Shown one piece after another: positions 44,119 through 52,184 of a DNA stretch of 64,000 nt (within the stretch, counting starts at the first letter, position 1; each line of letters begins with the position of its first letter). Source of the stretch: Nocardia cerradoensis NBRC 101014. GTDB lineage: Bacteria; Actinomycetota; Actinomycetes; Mycobacteriales; Mycobacteriaceae. The notes under the pieces were generated by a model, which did no database searches, was not told where the DNA came from, and worked only from the letters and a program-made list of their open reading frames with translations. Position numbers and translations under genes: made by a program. The stretch lies in contig NZ_BAFW01000002.1 of the NCBI RefSeq assembly GCF_000308535.1, positions 62,001 to 126,000 of the forward strand, given 5' to 3'.

Positions 44119-44958
44119 CTAGAGACGCACCGCGGTGCGGACGAGGTCGGCGACGGCTCTGGATTTGCTGTGTGGTGGCCAGGCGATGACGGTCGTGACC
44201 GCCGGTGCGTCCGGCACGGGCACGATCGCGTGACCGCAGCGTAGGTGGGTTCGAACCGACTCGGGCATGACCGCGCAGGTTCGCCCGAGCGCGATCAGCT
44301 GGGCCAGTTGGGTGTGGTCGCGAACCTGCGGACCGGGGCCGTCGGGATAGCTCCCGTCCGATCGGGGCCAGCGCGGCAGGGGCAGATCCGTCAGGGCGGA
44401 GACCTCGGCCGACGATATGTGGGCCCGGGAGGCGAGGGGGTGGCCCGCGGGCAGGACCAGAACCTGCTGTTCGGTGTGCAGATCCTCGGTGTCGAATCCG
44501 GCGGTCGTGTCGAAGGGCCGGTGGAGCAGGGCGACGTCGGCACGCCCGTCGCGCAGCAGTCCCTCCTGTTCGCCGGGCCCGCACAGGATCACCTCGACGG
44601 GGACAGCGCCCGGTTCGGCAGCATAGGCGTCCAGCAGTTTCGACAGCAGTTCGCTGGACGCTCCCGCCTTCGTGGCAAGCACCATCCCGGGCCGATGGGC
44701 CGCGGCGCGGCGGGTGCGACGCTCCGCGGCTTCGACCGCGGCAAGCGCGGCGTGGGCCTCCCGCAGCAGTACCGACCCGGCCTCGGTCAGGGCGATCGAG
44801 CGAGTGGTGCGGTGCAGCAGAACTACACCGAGCCGCCGTTCGAGCTGTCGGATCGCCCGTGAAAGCGGTGGTTGCGCCATCGCGAGTCGCTCTGCCGCCC
44901 GCCCGAAATGCAATTCCTCGGCGACGGCGACGAAGTACCGCAACTCCCGCGTCTCCAC
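44119..44958 (-). CDS. LysR-family transcriptional regulator
   Basis: A 279-residue regulator with the LysR helix-turn-helix at the N-terminus (ELRYFVAVAEELHFGRAAERL, of which FGRAAERLAMAQPPLSRAI is typical) and a periplasmic-binding-like effector domain (LLRDGRADVALLHRP, LVLPAGHPLASR). The GTG at 44958 is preferred since TACGAT lies exactly 6 nt upstream; the frame is open to 45015. It is divergent from a short-chain dehydrogenase gene, which it probably controls; 105 bp separate the two starts. Inducer unknown. Confidence 0.9.
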   Translation of the reverse strand: METRELRYFVAVAEELHFGRAAERLAMAQPPLSRAIRQLERRLGVVLLHRTTRSIALTEAGSVLLREAHAALAAVEAAERRTRRAAAHRPGMVLATKAGASSELLSKLLDAYAAEPGAVPVEVILCGPGEQEGLLRDGRADVALLHRPFDTTAGFDTEDLHTEQQVLVLPAGHPLASRAHISSAEVSALTDLPLPRWPRSDGSYPDGPGPQVRDHTQLAQLIALGRTCAVMPESVRTHLRCGHAIVPVPDAPAVTTVIAWPPHSKSRAVADLVRTAVRL

Positions 44959-45063
44959 CGTGCCATCGTATCCGGCGCTGACCGCTACCAATACCCGTGC
45001 GGTATGAATGGCCACCCAGCCGGTGTTGGACGCATCACCCGGGACCGAACCAGGATCGACGGT

Positions 45064-45789
45064 ATGAGTGAACGGACGATCGCGCTGGTGACCGGCGCGA
45101 ACAAGGGAATCGGATACGAGATCGCGGCGGGCCTGGGTGCCCTCGGCTGGCGAATCGGCGTGGGCGCGCGCGATGAGCTACGCCGCGACACCGCGGTGGA
45201 GAAATTGCGCGCGGCCGGGATCGACGCCTTCGGCGTTCCGCTCGACGTGACCGACGACGCGAGCGTGGCCGCCGCGGCCGAGTTGATCGCCGACCATGCC
45301 GGAGGGCTCGACGTCCTGGTCAACAACGCCGCGATCACCGGCGGCCTGCCGCAGACACCCACCACGGTCGATCCCGCGACCGTGCGAGAAGCCGTGGAAA
45401 CCAACGTGATCGGAGTCATCCGCGTCACCAACGCGATGCTGCCGATGCTGCGCGCTTCGGCGGCACCGAGAATCGTGAACATGTCCAGCAGCGTCGGCTC
45501 TCTCACGCTGCAGACCACCCCCGGCACCGACACCGGCCCGATTTCCGCCGCGTACGCGGCCTCGAAGACCTTCCTGAACGCGGTCACCATCCAGTACGTC
45601 AAGGAACTGGCCGACACCGACATCCTGATCAACGCCGGCTGCCCCGGCTTCACCGCCACGGACCTGAACGGCTTCCGCGGCGTCCGAACCCCCCAACAGG
45701 GCGCGGCGATCGCGATCCACCTCGCCACCCTGCCCGACGACGGACCGACCGGCGGATTCTTCTCCGACGCCGGACCAGTCCCCTGGTGA
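45064..45789 (+). CDS. Short-chain dehydrogenase/reductase (carbonyl-reductase-like)
   Basis: A 241-residue SDR enzyme. It shows IALVTGANKGIGYEIAAGL (cofactor motif TGANKGIG), GVPLDVTDDAS, DVLVNNAAITGG, the catalytic Ser in VNMSSSVGSL and Tyr-x3-Lys in AAYAASKTFLNA, and ends GGFFSDAGPVPW. The NKGIG glycine motif is typical of the carbonyl-reductase-like group. The start ATG at 45064 matches the family; upstream in-frame sequence overlaps the LysR promoter. The enzyme is probably under control of the divergent LysR; substrate unknown. It is convergent with the Ser tRNA gene. Confidence 0.86.
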   Translation: MSERTIALVTGANKGIGYEIAAGLGALGWRIGVGARDELRRDTAVEKLRAAGIDAFGVPLDVTDDASVAAAAELIADHAGGLDVLVNNAAITGGLPQTPTTVDPATVREAVETNVIGVIRVTNAMLPMLRASAAPRIVNMSSSVGSLTLQTTPGTDTGPISAAYAASKTFLNAVTIQYVKELADTDILINAGCPGFTATDLNGFRGVRTPQQGAAIAIHLATLPDDGPTGGFFSDAGPVPW

Positions 45790-45804
45790 CGCACCCTTCA
45801 CCTG

Positions 45805-45889
45805 CGGTGGGTGTGGGATTTGAACCCACGGTGGCGTGAACCACGACGGTTTTCAAGACCGTTCCCTTAGGCCGCTCGGGCAACCCACC
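45805..45889 (-). tRNA. tRNA-Ser (anticodon TGA)
   Basis: Acceptor arms GGTGGGT and ACCCACC pair, followed by discriminator G; the anticodon loop reads CTTGAAA with anticodon TGA; the long variable arm expected of serine tRNA is present, and the T loop is GGTTCAAATCC. The CCA end is not encoded. It lies between an SDR gene and the antigen-85-like gene. Confidence 0.95.
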
Positions 45890-46036
45890 TCGTTCCGGGC
45901 GGGCCGGAACGGTGTCTCAGCCTACTGGCGTGGGTGCGGGGATGCCGAATCGGTCCGGCGGGCTGTGGACGACTCGCCGGAGATCGGACTGTCGTGTGTT
46001 TCGACGCCTCGCGCGACCTCTGGCAGGATGACGGCC

Positions 46037-47089
46037 ATGGTTCGTCGCCGGATACGGCGTCGGCTGTCCGGCGCTGCCATCGCCGCACTCCTGATGAGTG
46101 GGGCGATCTGGGGAGCGCCGTCGATTGCCGCCGCGCCCGCGCCCCCGGCCGATTCCGGTTCCGCCGAGGGGCCGCCTCCGGCGCTGGACGATCCCCGTCC
46201 GGCCACCGCGTCGATCGACCGCATCGAACCGATCAACGATCGCTGGCTGCGGGTGTTCGTGGACTCCCCGGCGATGGGGCGCACGGTGCAGGTGCAGGTG
46301 CTGCTGCCGGCGGACCGCAGCCATCCGCGCCCGACCCTGTATCTGCTCGACGGGCGCAGCGCGAGCAACGAGTACAACAACTGGACCGAGCGCGGTGGTG
46401 CGGTGCAGTTCTTCGCCGACAAGAACGTCAACGTCGTCCTCACGATCGGCGGTCCGGCGGGGTACTACACGGATTGGCAGCATCCGGATCCCGTGCTCGG
46501 CACCAACAAGTGGGAGACCTTCCTCACCCGCGAACTTCCGCCGTTGATCGATGCGACATTCGAGGGCAACGGCCGCGATGCGGTGGAAGGCGTCTCGATG
46601 GGCGCGGAGGCGGCGATGATGCTGGCGATGCGCGAACCGCAGGCGTATGTGGCGGTCGCCGCCCACAGTGGTTGCTACGCAATGGGTTCCGATTTCGGGC
46701 AGGCGCAGGCGCGGGCGGTGGTCCGCACCTACGGCGGCGAGCCGGACAACATGTTCGGCAAACAGGAGGATCCCGATTGGCTCGCCCACGACGTGATGAT
46801 GCACGCCGACACCCTGCGCGGTAAGGCGATCTTCCTGTCCGCCGGTTCCGGTGTGCCGGGGCCCTACGACGTTCCGGGTAATCCGGAAGCGGTGTCATCG
46901 ATCGGATTCGGCGGCCCGCTCGAGGCGGGCTCCAACGCCTGCACCATGGCTCTCGCGGATCGGCTGGAGCGCATGCAGATCCCAGCCGAGGTCGATCTGC
47001 GCCCGGTGGGGACGCATTCCTGGCCGTACTGGAAGGACGAGCTGCCGCGGGCCTGGCCGACGCTGGCGGCAGCCCTCGGCGTGCACTGA
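46037..47089 (+). CDS. Antigen-85/mycolyltransferase-like secreted esterase
   Basis: A 350-residue secreted alpha/beta hydrolase of the Esterase D/antigen 85 family. A signal peptide (MVRRRIRRRLSG, then a hydrophobic stretch ending SIAAAPAPP) precedes the catalytic domain: PTLYLLDGRSASNEYNNW, the nucleophile Ser187 in GVSMGAEAA, and the catalytic His in GTHSWPYW near the end. Such proteins transfer mycolic acids to trehalose or arabinogalactan, or are paralogues with changed specificity. AGGA lies 8 nt before the ATG at 46037; an ATG three codons upstream is an alternative. It is a single-gene unit. Confidence 0.85.
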   Translation: MVRRRIRRRLSGAAIAALLMSGAIWGAPSIAAAPAPPADSGSAEGPPPALDDPRPATASIDRIEPINDRWLRVFVDSPAMGRTVQVQVLLPADRSHPRPTLYLLDGRSASNEYNNWTERGGAVQFFADKNVNVVLTIGGPAGYYTDWQHPDPVLGTNKWETFLTRELPPLIDATFEGNGRDAVEGVSMGAEAAMMLAMREPQAYVAVAAHSGCYAMGSDFGQAQARAVVRTYGGEPDNMFGKQEDPDWLAHDVMMHADTLRGKAIFLSAGSGVPGPYDVPGNPEAVSSIGFGGPLEAGSNACTMALADRLERMQIPAEVDLRPVGTHSWPYWKDELPRAWPTLAAALGVH

Positions 47090-47102
47090 CCGCCGCGCGG
47101 AA

Positions 47103-48182
47103 TCAGCCGGCGAAGCGCGCGACGGTGTCCGGTGCGGTGGCGAATTCCAGGAACCGATCGTTCTCGTGCGGATCGCCCGCGGTGATCCGCACGCCGTCGG
47201 TACCGTAGGGCCGCACCAGGACTCCGGCTTCGGCACTGGCCGCGCCGAACTCCGTGCTGTGCTCGCCCAGCGGCAGCCAGACGAAGTTGGCCTGGGAGGG
47301 CGGCACCCGGTATCCGGCCGCCAGCAGTGCGTCGCGCATGCGTTCCCGTTCGGCCACCACCTGATCGGTGCGGTCGAGCAGTTCGTGCCGCGCCTGCAGA
47401 CACGCCATGGCCGCGGCCTGTGCGAGCCGATTCACGCTGAACGGGATGTGCACCTTCATCAGTGCGGTGATCAGTTCCGGGTCGCCCACGGCGTAACCGA
47501 CACGCAGGCCCGCGAGCCCGTATGCCTTCGAAAAGGTCCGCAGCACAACGACATTCGAGCGGCCGCGGCCGATCTCCACACCGTCGGCCCGGTCGTCGGC
47601 GGGCAGGCGCAGATACTCGAAGTACGCCTCGTCGAGCACCACCAGCACGTCCTCGGGGATCGCGTCGAGGAAACGGGTCAGTTCGGCGCGGCCGTACGCC
47701 GTTCCGGTGGGGTTGTTCGGATTGCAGACGAAGACGAGCCGGGTGCGCTCGGTGACCGCGGCCGCCATCGCATCCAGATCGTGTGCGAATGCGTCGTTCA
47801 GCGGCACCGGCACGGCCGTCGCGTTGCCGACCTGCGTGACGATCGGATACGCCTCGAACGAGCGCCAGGCGAACACCACCTCGTCGGCGGGGGAGGCGCA
47901 CGTGATCTGCACCAGTTCCTGGCACAGGGCGACACTGCCGCAGCCGATCGCGACGTTCTCGACCGCGACGTCGTGGAACTCGGCGAGGGCTGCTCGAAGT
48001 TCGCCCGAGGAGTTGTCCGGATACCGGTTGATGAGTTCGGCCGCCTCGGCGATCACCTTGGCGACACTCGGCAGCGGGCCCTGGGTGGTTTCGTTGCTGG
48101 CCAGTTTCACGGCGCCCGGATGGCTGCGACCCGGAGCGTAAGCCGGAATGGACTCCAGGTCCGGACGAATACGAGCACTCAC
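47103..48182 (-). CDS. pat: Histidinol-phosphate/aromatic aminotransferase (HisC2/Pat type)
   Basis: A 359-residue fold-type I PLP aminotransferase. It shows KLASNETTQGPLPSV, NRYPDNSSGELRAALA, VCNPNNPTGT, LDEAYFEY, the PLP lysine in TFSKAYGLAGLRVGYAVG and PYGTDGVRITAG. The HisC and Pat groups are close; the gene lies where M. tuberculosis has hisC2 (Rv3772), so an aromatic amino acid or second histidinol-phosphate role is likely. The GTG at 48182 is chosen over the one two codons upstream since TAAGGT lies exactly 6 nt before it. Confidence 0.85.
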   Translation of the reverse strand: MSARIRPDLESIPAYAPGRSHPGAVKLASNETTQGPLPSVAKVIAEAAELINRYPDNSSGELRAALAEFHDVAVENVAIGCGSVALCQELVQITCASPADEVVFAWRSFEAYPIVTQVGNATAVPVPLNDAFAHDLDAMAAAVTERTRLVFVCNPNNPTGTAYGRAELTRFLDAIPEDVLVVLDEAYFEYLRLPADDRADGVEIGRGRSNVVVLRTFSKAYGLAGLRVGYAVGDPELITALMKVHIPFSVNRLAQAAAMACLQARHELLDRTDQVVAERERMRDALLAAGYRVPPSQANFVWLPLGEHSTEFGAASAEAGVLVRPYGTDGVRITAGDPHENDRFLEFATAPDTVARFAG

Positions 48183-48356
48183 CCCCACACCTTAATTCCT
48201 CGCACGTCGCGGCGGCTCGGCGCGGTTGTCTCGGAGGTCCCGCCGGTCCGCCGGCAAGCCCGAACCGGCTGGGCGGTATGTCGGAAATTTTTTCGAGGAA
48301 TGGGTACTTCCGTGCAACTTCTCCCGAATGTGACGGATGCGAACTACCCTGGTTTC

Positions 48357-49214
48357 ATGTCGGGCATCTATCGAGATGAAGCACCATTGCGCGACAGCGG
48401 GCAGGTGGTCGACGGCGCTCCGGCCCCGGCGGCCGGAGGTCGGGTGCCCATCACGGTGATCGAGCCGGAGGGCTACGCGCGCGGCGGCATCGTCGTACTC
48501 CACGAGTCCCGTCAGTTTGCCGATGTATTGCTGGAAATGATGAAATCGCTGGCCGGTGAGGGCTGGATCATGGTGGCGCCCAATCTGTTCCACCGTTTCC
48601 CCCGGCCGGAGGGGCGCGGTGAAGGCGCCGGGTCGGTCAATGATCGCGATCTCGCCGCCGTCGGCGCGCGGGTTTCCGACGGGCCGGGTGCGGTCGCCAC
48701 GGCGGTAGCGGGCGGCGGCGAGGTCGAGCAGGTGTTCGGCGCGGATCTGTTCGCCGACTTCGACGCCTGCTTCGACTGGCTGGTCGGCCGGGGAGTCTTC
48801 CCCGACACCGTGGGCGTGCTGGGCTTCGACAACGCCGGCACCGCCGCACTGCTGGTCGCCACCGACCGGCCCATCGGTGCGGCGGTGAGCGTCGCGGCAC
48901 CCGGCATCGTGGAGCCGCTGACCGCGGAGGCGCCTGCGCTGGTCGACGCAGCACCGCAGCTGCAGGCCCCCTGGCTCGGCCTCTACGGCAACGACGATCC
49001 GGTCAATCCGGCCGCCCATGTGGAGCGCCTGCGTGATGCGGCGGCCCGGGCTTCGGTGGCCACGCTCGTCGTGAGCTATCCCGGCCTGCATCACCGCCCG
49101 GACCATCCCGGATTCGACATGGCCGACTTCGAGCAACTGCCCGAGGACGAGAAGCGCCTGCTGATCGACGCACAGACCAGAATCTTCGATTGGTTCGACA
49201 GTCACCTACGTTGA
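48357..49214 (+). CDS. Dienelactone-hydrolase-family protein
   Basis: A 285-residue alpha/beta hydrolase. GIVVLHESRQFADVL and MVAPNLFHRFPRP match the N-terminal strands and cap of dienelactone hydrolases, and the C-terminus has WLGLYGNDDPVNP (acid) and YPGLHHRPDHPGF (His). The nucleophile motif reads VLGFDNAGTAALL, so the usual Cys or Ser at the elbow is replaced by Asp or Asn, which leaves catalysis open to question. TACCCT lies exactly 6 nt before the ATG at 48357. Upstream in-frame sequence overlaps the aminotransferase gene on the other strand and is not expected to be coding. Confidence 0.82.
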   Translation: MSGIYRDEAPLRDSGQVVDGAPAPAAGGRVPITVIEPEGYARGGIVVLHESRQFADVLLEMMKSLAGEGWIMVAPNLFHRFPRPEGRGEGAGSVNDRDLAAVGARVSDGPGAVATAVAGGGEVEQVFGADLFADFDACFDWLVGRGVFPDTVGVLGFDNAGTAALLVATDRPIGAAVSVAAPGIVEPLTAEAPALVDAAPQLQAPWLGLYGNDDPVNPAAHVERLRDAAARASVATLVVSYPGLHHRPDHPGFDMADFEQLPEDEKRLLIDAQTRIFDWFDSHLR

Positions 49215-49300
49215 CCAGCCGTTTTGCGTCCTGACCGGTTGCTCTGTACTCTTGCCTCTCGGCGGTTCGAAAGGACCGGCGCCCTCGAAAGAAGGCTCCA

Positions 49301-49390
49301 GGAGGCGTGCCAGAGCGGCCGAATGGGACTCACTGCTAATGAGTTGTCCCTTCACGGGGACCGGAGGTTCAAATCCTCTCGCCTCCGCCA
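49301..49390 (+). tRNA. tRNA-Ser (anticodon GCT)
   Basis: Acceptor arms GGAGGCG and CGCCTCC pair, discriminator G, encoded CCA at 49388-49390. The anticodon loop CTGCTAA gives anticodon GCT, a long variable arm follows, and the T loop is GGTTCAAATCC. Confidence 0.96.
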
Positions 49391-49426
49391 CGCCCGGGAA
49401 ACCGGGCACACAACTGAACAGGACCT

Positions 49427-49499
49427 GCGCCCGTAGCTCAACGGATAGAGCATCTGACTACGGATCAGAAGGTTGGGAGTTCGAGTCTCTCCGGGCGCG
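49427..49499 (+). tRNA. tRNA-Arg (anticodon ACG)
   Basis: Acceptor arms GCGCCCG and CGGGCGC pair, discriminator G; D loop TAGCTCAACGGATAGAGCA, anticodon loop CTACGGA with anticodon ACG, T loop AGTTCGAGTCT. No CCA is encoded. It lies 36 bp after the Ser(GCT) tRNA and is probably co-transcribed. Confidence 0.96.
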
Positions 49500-49503
49500 C
49501 AGA

Positions 49504-49538
49504 AAGAAGGCCCCGTCGCATTGCGGCGGGGCCTTCTT
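49504..49538 (+). terminator. Terminator after the tRNA pair
   Basis: AAGAAGGCCCCG (49504-49515) pairs with CGGGGCCTTCTT (49527-49538), and the loop can pair further to leave ATT. It follows the Arg tRNA by 4 bp. Confidence 0.88.
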
Positions 49539-49573
49539 CGTGTTCCATCGGGGGAGCCGGTTAACCTGGCCGG

Positions 49574-50425
49574 GTGGAGGATCGGGCGGCCGGGTGGGAG
49601 ATCGTGCGCCCGCGCCGGCTCGCGGACGGGCTTTCGATGCTCGGGTATCGCGATCGGGCCGATGCTGGGTTGGAGCTTCGGGTGGCGGTGATTCCGGCGG
49701 TGACCGTGGCGGTTGATTTCGGTGGGGGTGGGCTGGTTGTGGAGACGACCGAGGCCAGTCGGGCGAGTGGGGGGATGGTGGCGGGGTTTGCCGGGGGGCT
49801 GACGGGGATTCGGGCTGAGCGGGCGGCGTGTGTGGAGGTGCGGATGTCGCCGCTGCGGGCGTATTCGGTGCTGGGGGTGGGGCCGGGGGAGTTGGGGGCT
49901 GCTGTGGGGTTGGACGAGGTGTGGGGGGCGGCGGCGGAGCGGTTGCGGGGACGGCTGGCGGAGGCGGTGGAGTGGGAGGAGCGCTTTGTGCTCATGAGAG
50001 CGTTTCTGGCGCAACGGTTCCGGCCCGATCGCACGCCGGATCCGGAAGTGGTGGCCGGGTGGAATCACATCGTGACGAGCCGCGGTCATGTCAGGATCGC
50101 CGATGTGGCCGAATCGTGCGGCTGGAGTCGCAAACGGTTGTGGACGAGGTTCGAATCGCAGATCGGGCTCACTCCCAAGCGGGCCGCGATGCTGGTGCGG
50201 TTCCGGCATGCGGTCGAGGGGCTGGTGGCGGGCCGGCGGGCCGCCGATGTCGCGGTGTCCTGCGGGTACAGCGATCAGGCGCACATGTCCCGGGAGATCG
50301 CGAGTTTCGCCGGTCGCACGCCGGGCGCGTTGGCACGCGAGACGCACACCCCGATCGGGCAGCACCGCTACCGAGCCTGGGGAACATTTTTTCAAGACCC
50401 GGCGGGGGTGGCCGGCCGAGAGTGA
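49574..50425 (+). CDS. AraC-family transcriptional regulator
   Basis: A 283-residue regulator. The C-terminal AraC helix-turn-helix region has VRIADVAESCGWSRKRLWTRF and DVAVSCGYSDQAHMSREIASFAG, both clear signatures; the N-terminal 140 residues form an effector domain of unknown ligand. TAACCT lies exactly 6 nt upstream of the GTG at 49574. From about 49690 to 49990 the DNA is unusually G-rich with many GGG and GTG codons, unlike the C-ending codons of the neighbours. A dienelactone-hydrolase-like gene follows 25 bp later and is the likely target. Confidence 0.86.
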   Translation: MEDRAAGWEIVRPRRLADGLSMLGYRDRADAGLELRVAVIPAVTVAVDFGGGGLVVETTEASRASGGMVAGFAGGLTGIRAERAACVEVRMSPLRAYSVLGVGPGELGAAVGLDEVWGAAAERLRGRLAEAVEWEERFVLMRAFLAQRFRPDRTPDPEVVAGWNHIVTSRGHVRIADVAESCGWSRKRLWTRFESQIGLTPKRAAMLVRFRHAVEGLVAGRRAADVAVSCGYSDQAHMSREIASFAGRTPGALARETHTPIGQHRYRAWGTFFQDPAGVAGRE

Positions 50426-50450
50426 GGGCCCGAACGAGAAAGGGCCGGCC

Positions 50451-51284
50451 ATGGCGGACGACGATCTTCACGACTTCGAACACGCGACCTTCACCCATGA
50501 GGGCAAGTCCCGCACGATCTTTCGGCAGGGCAACGGGCCCGCCGTGATCGTCATGGCGGAATTTCCCGGCATCTCGCCGGATGTCTTCGACTTCGCCCGG
50601 CGGGTGGCGCGCATCGGTTGCACCGCGGTGGTGCCGCATCTGTACGGGAACCCGGGGCGCGACCCGGATCCCGCCGCGCACGGCACGCTCGCCGCGGTGG
50701 CGAATATCGCCGGTCAGTTCGGGCCGATCTGTGTCAGCCGGGAGTTCGTGGTGCTGGCGACGGGGCGCACCTCACCGGTGGTGCAGTGGTTGCGGGCGCT
50801 GGCCGAGGCCGAGCATCGGCGGTGCGGCGGTCCCGGAGTCGGCGCCGTCGGGATGTGCTTCACCGGGGGATTCGCGCTGGGGATGGCTGTGGACGATCGG
50901 CTGGTCGCACCGGTGCTCTCGCAGCCGGGTCTGCCGCTGGGTTTCACCGCGCGGCAGAAGAGCTCGATCGATGTCTCGCCCGACGATCTCGACCGCGTCA
51001 AACAGCGGTGTGCCGCAGGGCTTTCCGTGATGGGCCTGCGCTTCCGCGGTGACCGTCGTTCCCCGGCCGAGCGTTTCGACTTCCTGCGCGCGCAGCTCGG
51101 CGACGCGTTCATCGCCATCGAACTCGACGACGCCGCGGCCAACCCGGACGGTGTGCTGAGCGCGCATTCGGTGCTCACCGAACATCTCATCGACGAACCG
51201 GGCGAACCGACTCAGGCCGCGTTGCACCGCGTGCTGGATTTCCTCGCCGAGCGGCTCGAGGTTCCAGGGCGCGTGAACCGGTGA
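50451..51284 (+). CDS. Dienelactone hydrolase family protein
   Basis: A 277-residue alpha/beta hydrolase with the family's cysteine nucleophile elbow GMCFTGGFA, an N-terminal PAVIVMAEFPGIS, and VVPHLYGNPG in the cap region. The C-terminus holds the acid and His region (FRGDRRSPAERFD and SVLTEHL). GAAAGGG lies 7 nt before the ATG at 50451. It follows the AraC gene closely and is likely co-regulated. True dienelactone hydrolase activity is not implied; the family also covers other lactone or ester substrates. It ends 10 bp from the convergent next gene. Confidence 0.86.
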   Translation: MADDDLHDFEHATFTHEGKSRTIFRQGNGPAVIVMAEFPGISPDVFDFARRVARIGCTAVVPHLYGNPGRDPDPAAHGTLAAVANIAGQFGPICVSREFVVLATGRTSPVVQWLRALAEAEHRRCGGPGVGAVGMCFTGGFALGMAVDDRLVAPVLSQPGLPLGFTARQKSSIDVSPDDLDRVKQRCAAGLSVMGLRFRGDRRSPAERFDFLRAQLGDAFIAIELDDAAANPDGVLSAHSVLTEHLIDEPGEPTQAALHRVLDFLAERLEVPGRVNR

Positions 51285-51294
51285 ATCCGGTGCC

Positions 51295-52071
51295 TCACAA
51301 CCACGCGGGCAGATTCGGCAGATATCCGGTGAGCCCTACGCCGTCGCTGCGGCCGATCAACCATGCCAGCAACTCCGCTGCGGGCCCGGAAATGGTGTCG
51401 GAAGGGTCGGGGCCCACCTTGGCGGAGAAATCGGTGTCGGTGGCGACGAGGGTGAAGCTCGGCGGCGGTGGCCGATCCGGGTCGGAGGTCATCGGCTTGG
51501 CGTCGGCGGGGCGGTGGGCGGAGACCGCGTGGTCGAATCCGGCGGACACCTCCGGCAGCATCCGGGCCACGAAGGCGGCCGGCCAGTCCGCGGGCCGGTA
51601 GCCGATGTTCAGGTCGACGCGGTGAATCTCGATCTCGCGCAGGCGCAACCACGGCACCACCGCGGCGGCCAGTTCCTTACCCGTGCGCGCCCGCACCCGG
51701 TACTGCCAGCGTTCCGGCGGCATGGCCCGGGCCAGGCCGAGAAAGCGATCCGCGGACGCGCGCAGGTCGCTCAGCTGCTCGGCGAGCGGGCGCGGCGCAC
51801 CGGCCTCGATATCGGAGTCGCGCAGCAATTGGCTTGCGTACTGCGGGGTTTCGATGCCGGTGCGGGCCCACAGCAGCAGATTCACCAGTCCGTCGGCATT
51901 GCGGGCCAGGTGGGCCAGCAGATGGCCACGAGTCCAGCCCGGCAGCAGTGACGGTTCGGCGATATCGCTGTCGTGCAACGCTTCCACCGCGCCGACCAGG
52001 GACTCGGTCGCCGCGTGCACGGCTTCGAGCAGGTCGACGGGAACGGATGATTCCGGCGCTTCGCTGGTCAC
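51295..52071 (-). CDS. Maleylpyruvate isomerase-family mycothiol-dependent protein
   Basis: A 258-residue protein of the DinB-like, mycothiol-dependent group: SLLPGWTRGHLLAHLARNADGLVNLL carries the metal-binding His residues (part quoted: WTRGHLLAHLARNADG), LRLREIEIHRVDLNIGY holds the third His, and a C-terminal sterol-carrier-like domain follows (FTLVATDTDFSAKVG). Mycothiol is the actinomycete thiol, so the context fits. The substrate is unknown. The GTG at 52071 is chosen because TAGGGT lies 7 nt upstream, and the frame further upstream is antisense and Arg-rich. It is divergent from the phytase-like lipoprotein gene. Confidence 0.82.
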   Translation of the reverse strand: MTSEAPESSVPVDLLEAVHAATESLVGAVEALHDSDIAEPSLLPGWTRGHLLAHLARNADGLVNLLLWARTGIETPQYASQLLRDSDIEAGAPRPLAEQLSDLRASADRFLGLARAMPPERWQYRVRARTGKELAAAVVPWLRLREIEIHRVDLNIGYRPADWPAAFVARMLPEVSAGFDHAVSAHRPADAKPMTSDPDRPPPPSFTLVATDTDFSAKVGPDPSDTISGPAAELLAWLIGRSDGVGLTGYLPNLPAWL

Positions 52072-52184
52072 CCGGGTGACCCTACCCAGCGCTGGGAACG
52101 CCCGCTGGGCGAACTCGATTGCCGTCGGATAACTGTTCAGGTTCCCGACAGCTGATCGTCGACTCGGCAGGATAGGTATCACCG

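Noticed and set aside
46851..48356. Upstream extension of the dienelactone-hydrolase-like frame
   Set aside because: It crosses the end of the antigen-85-like gene and the antisense of the aminotransferase; the motif-bearing part begins at 48357.
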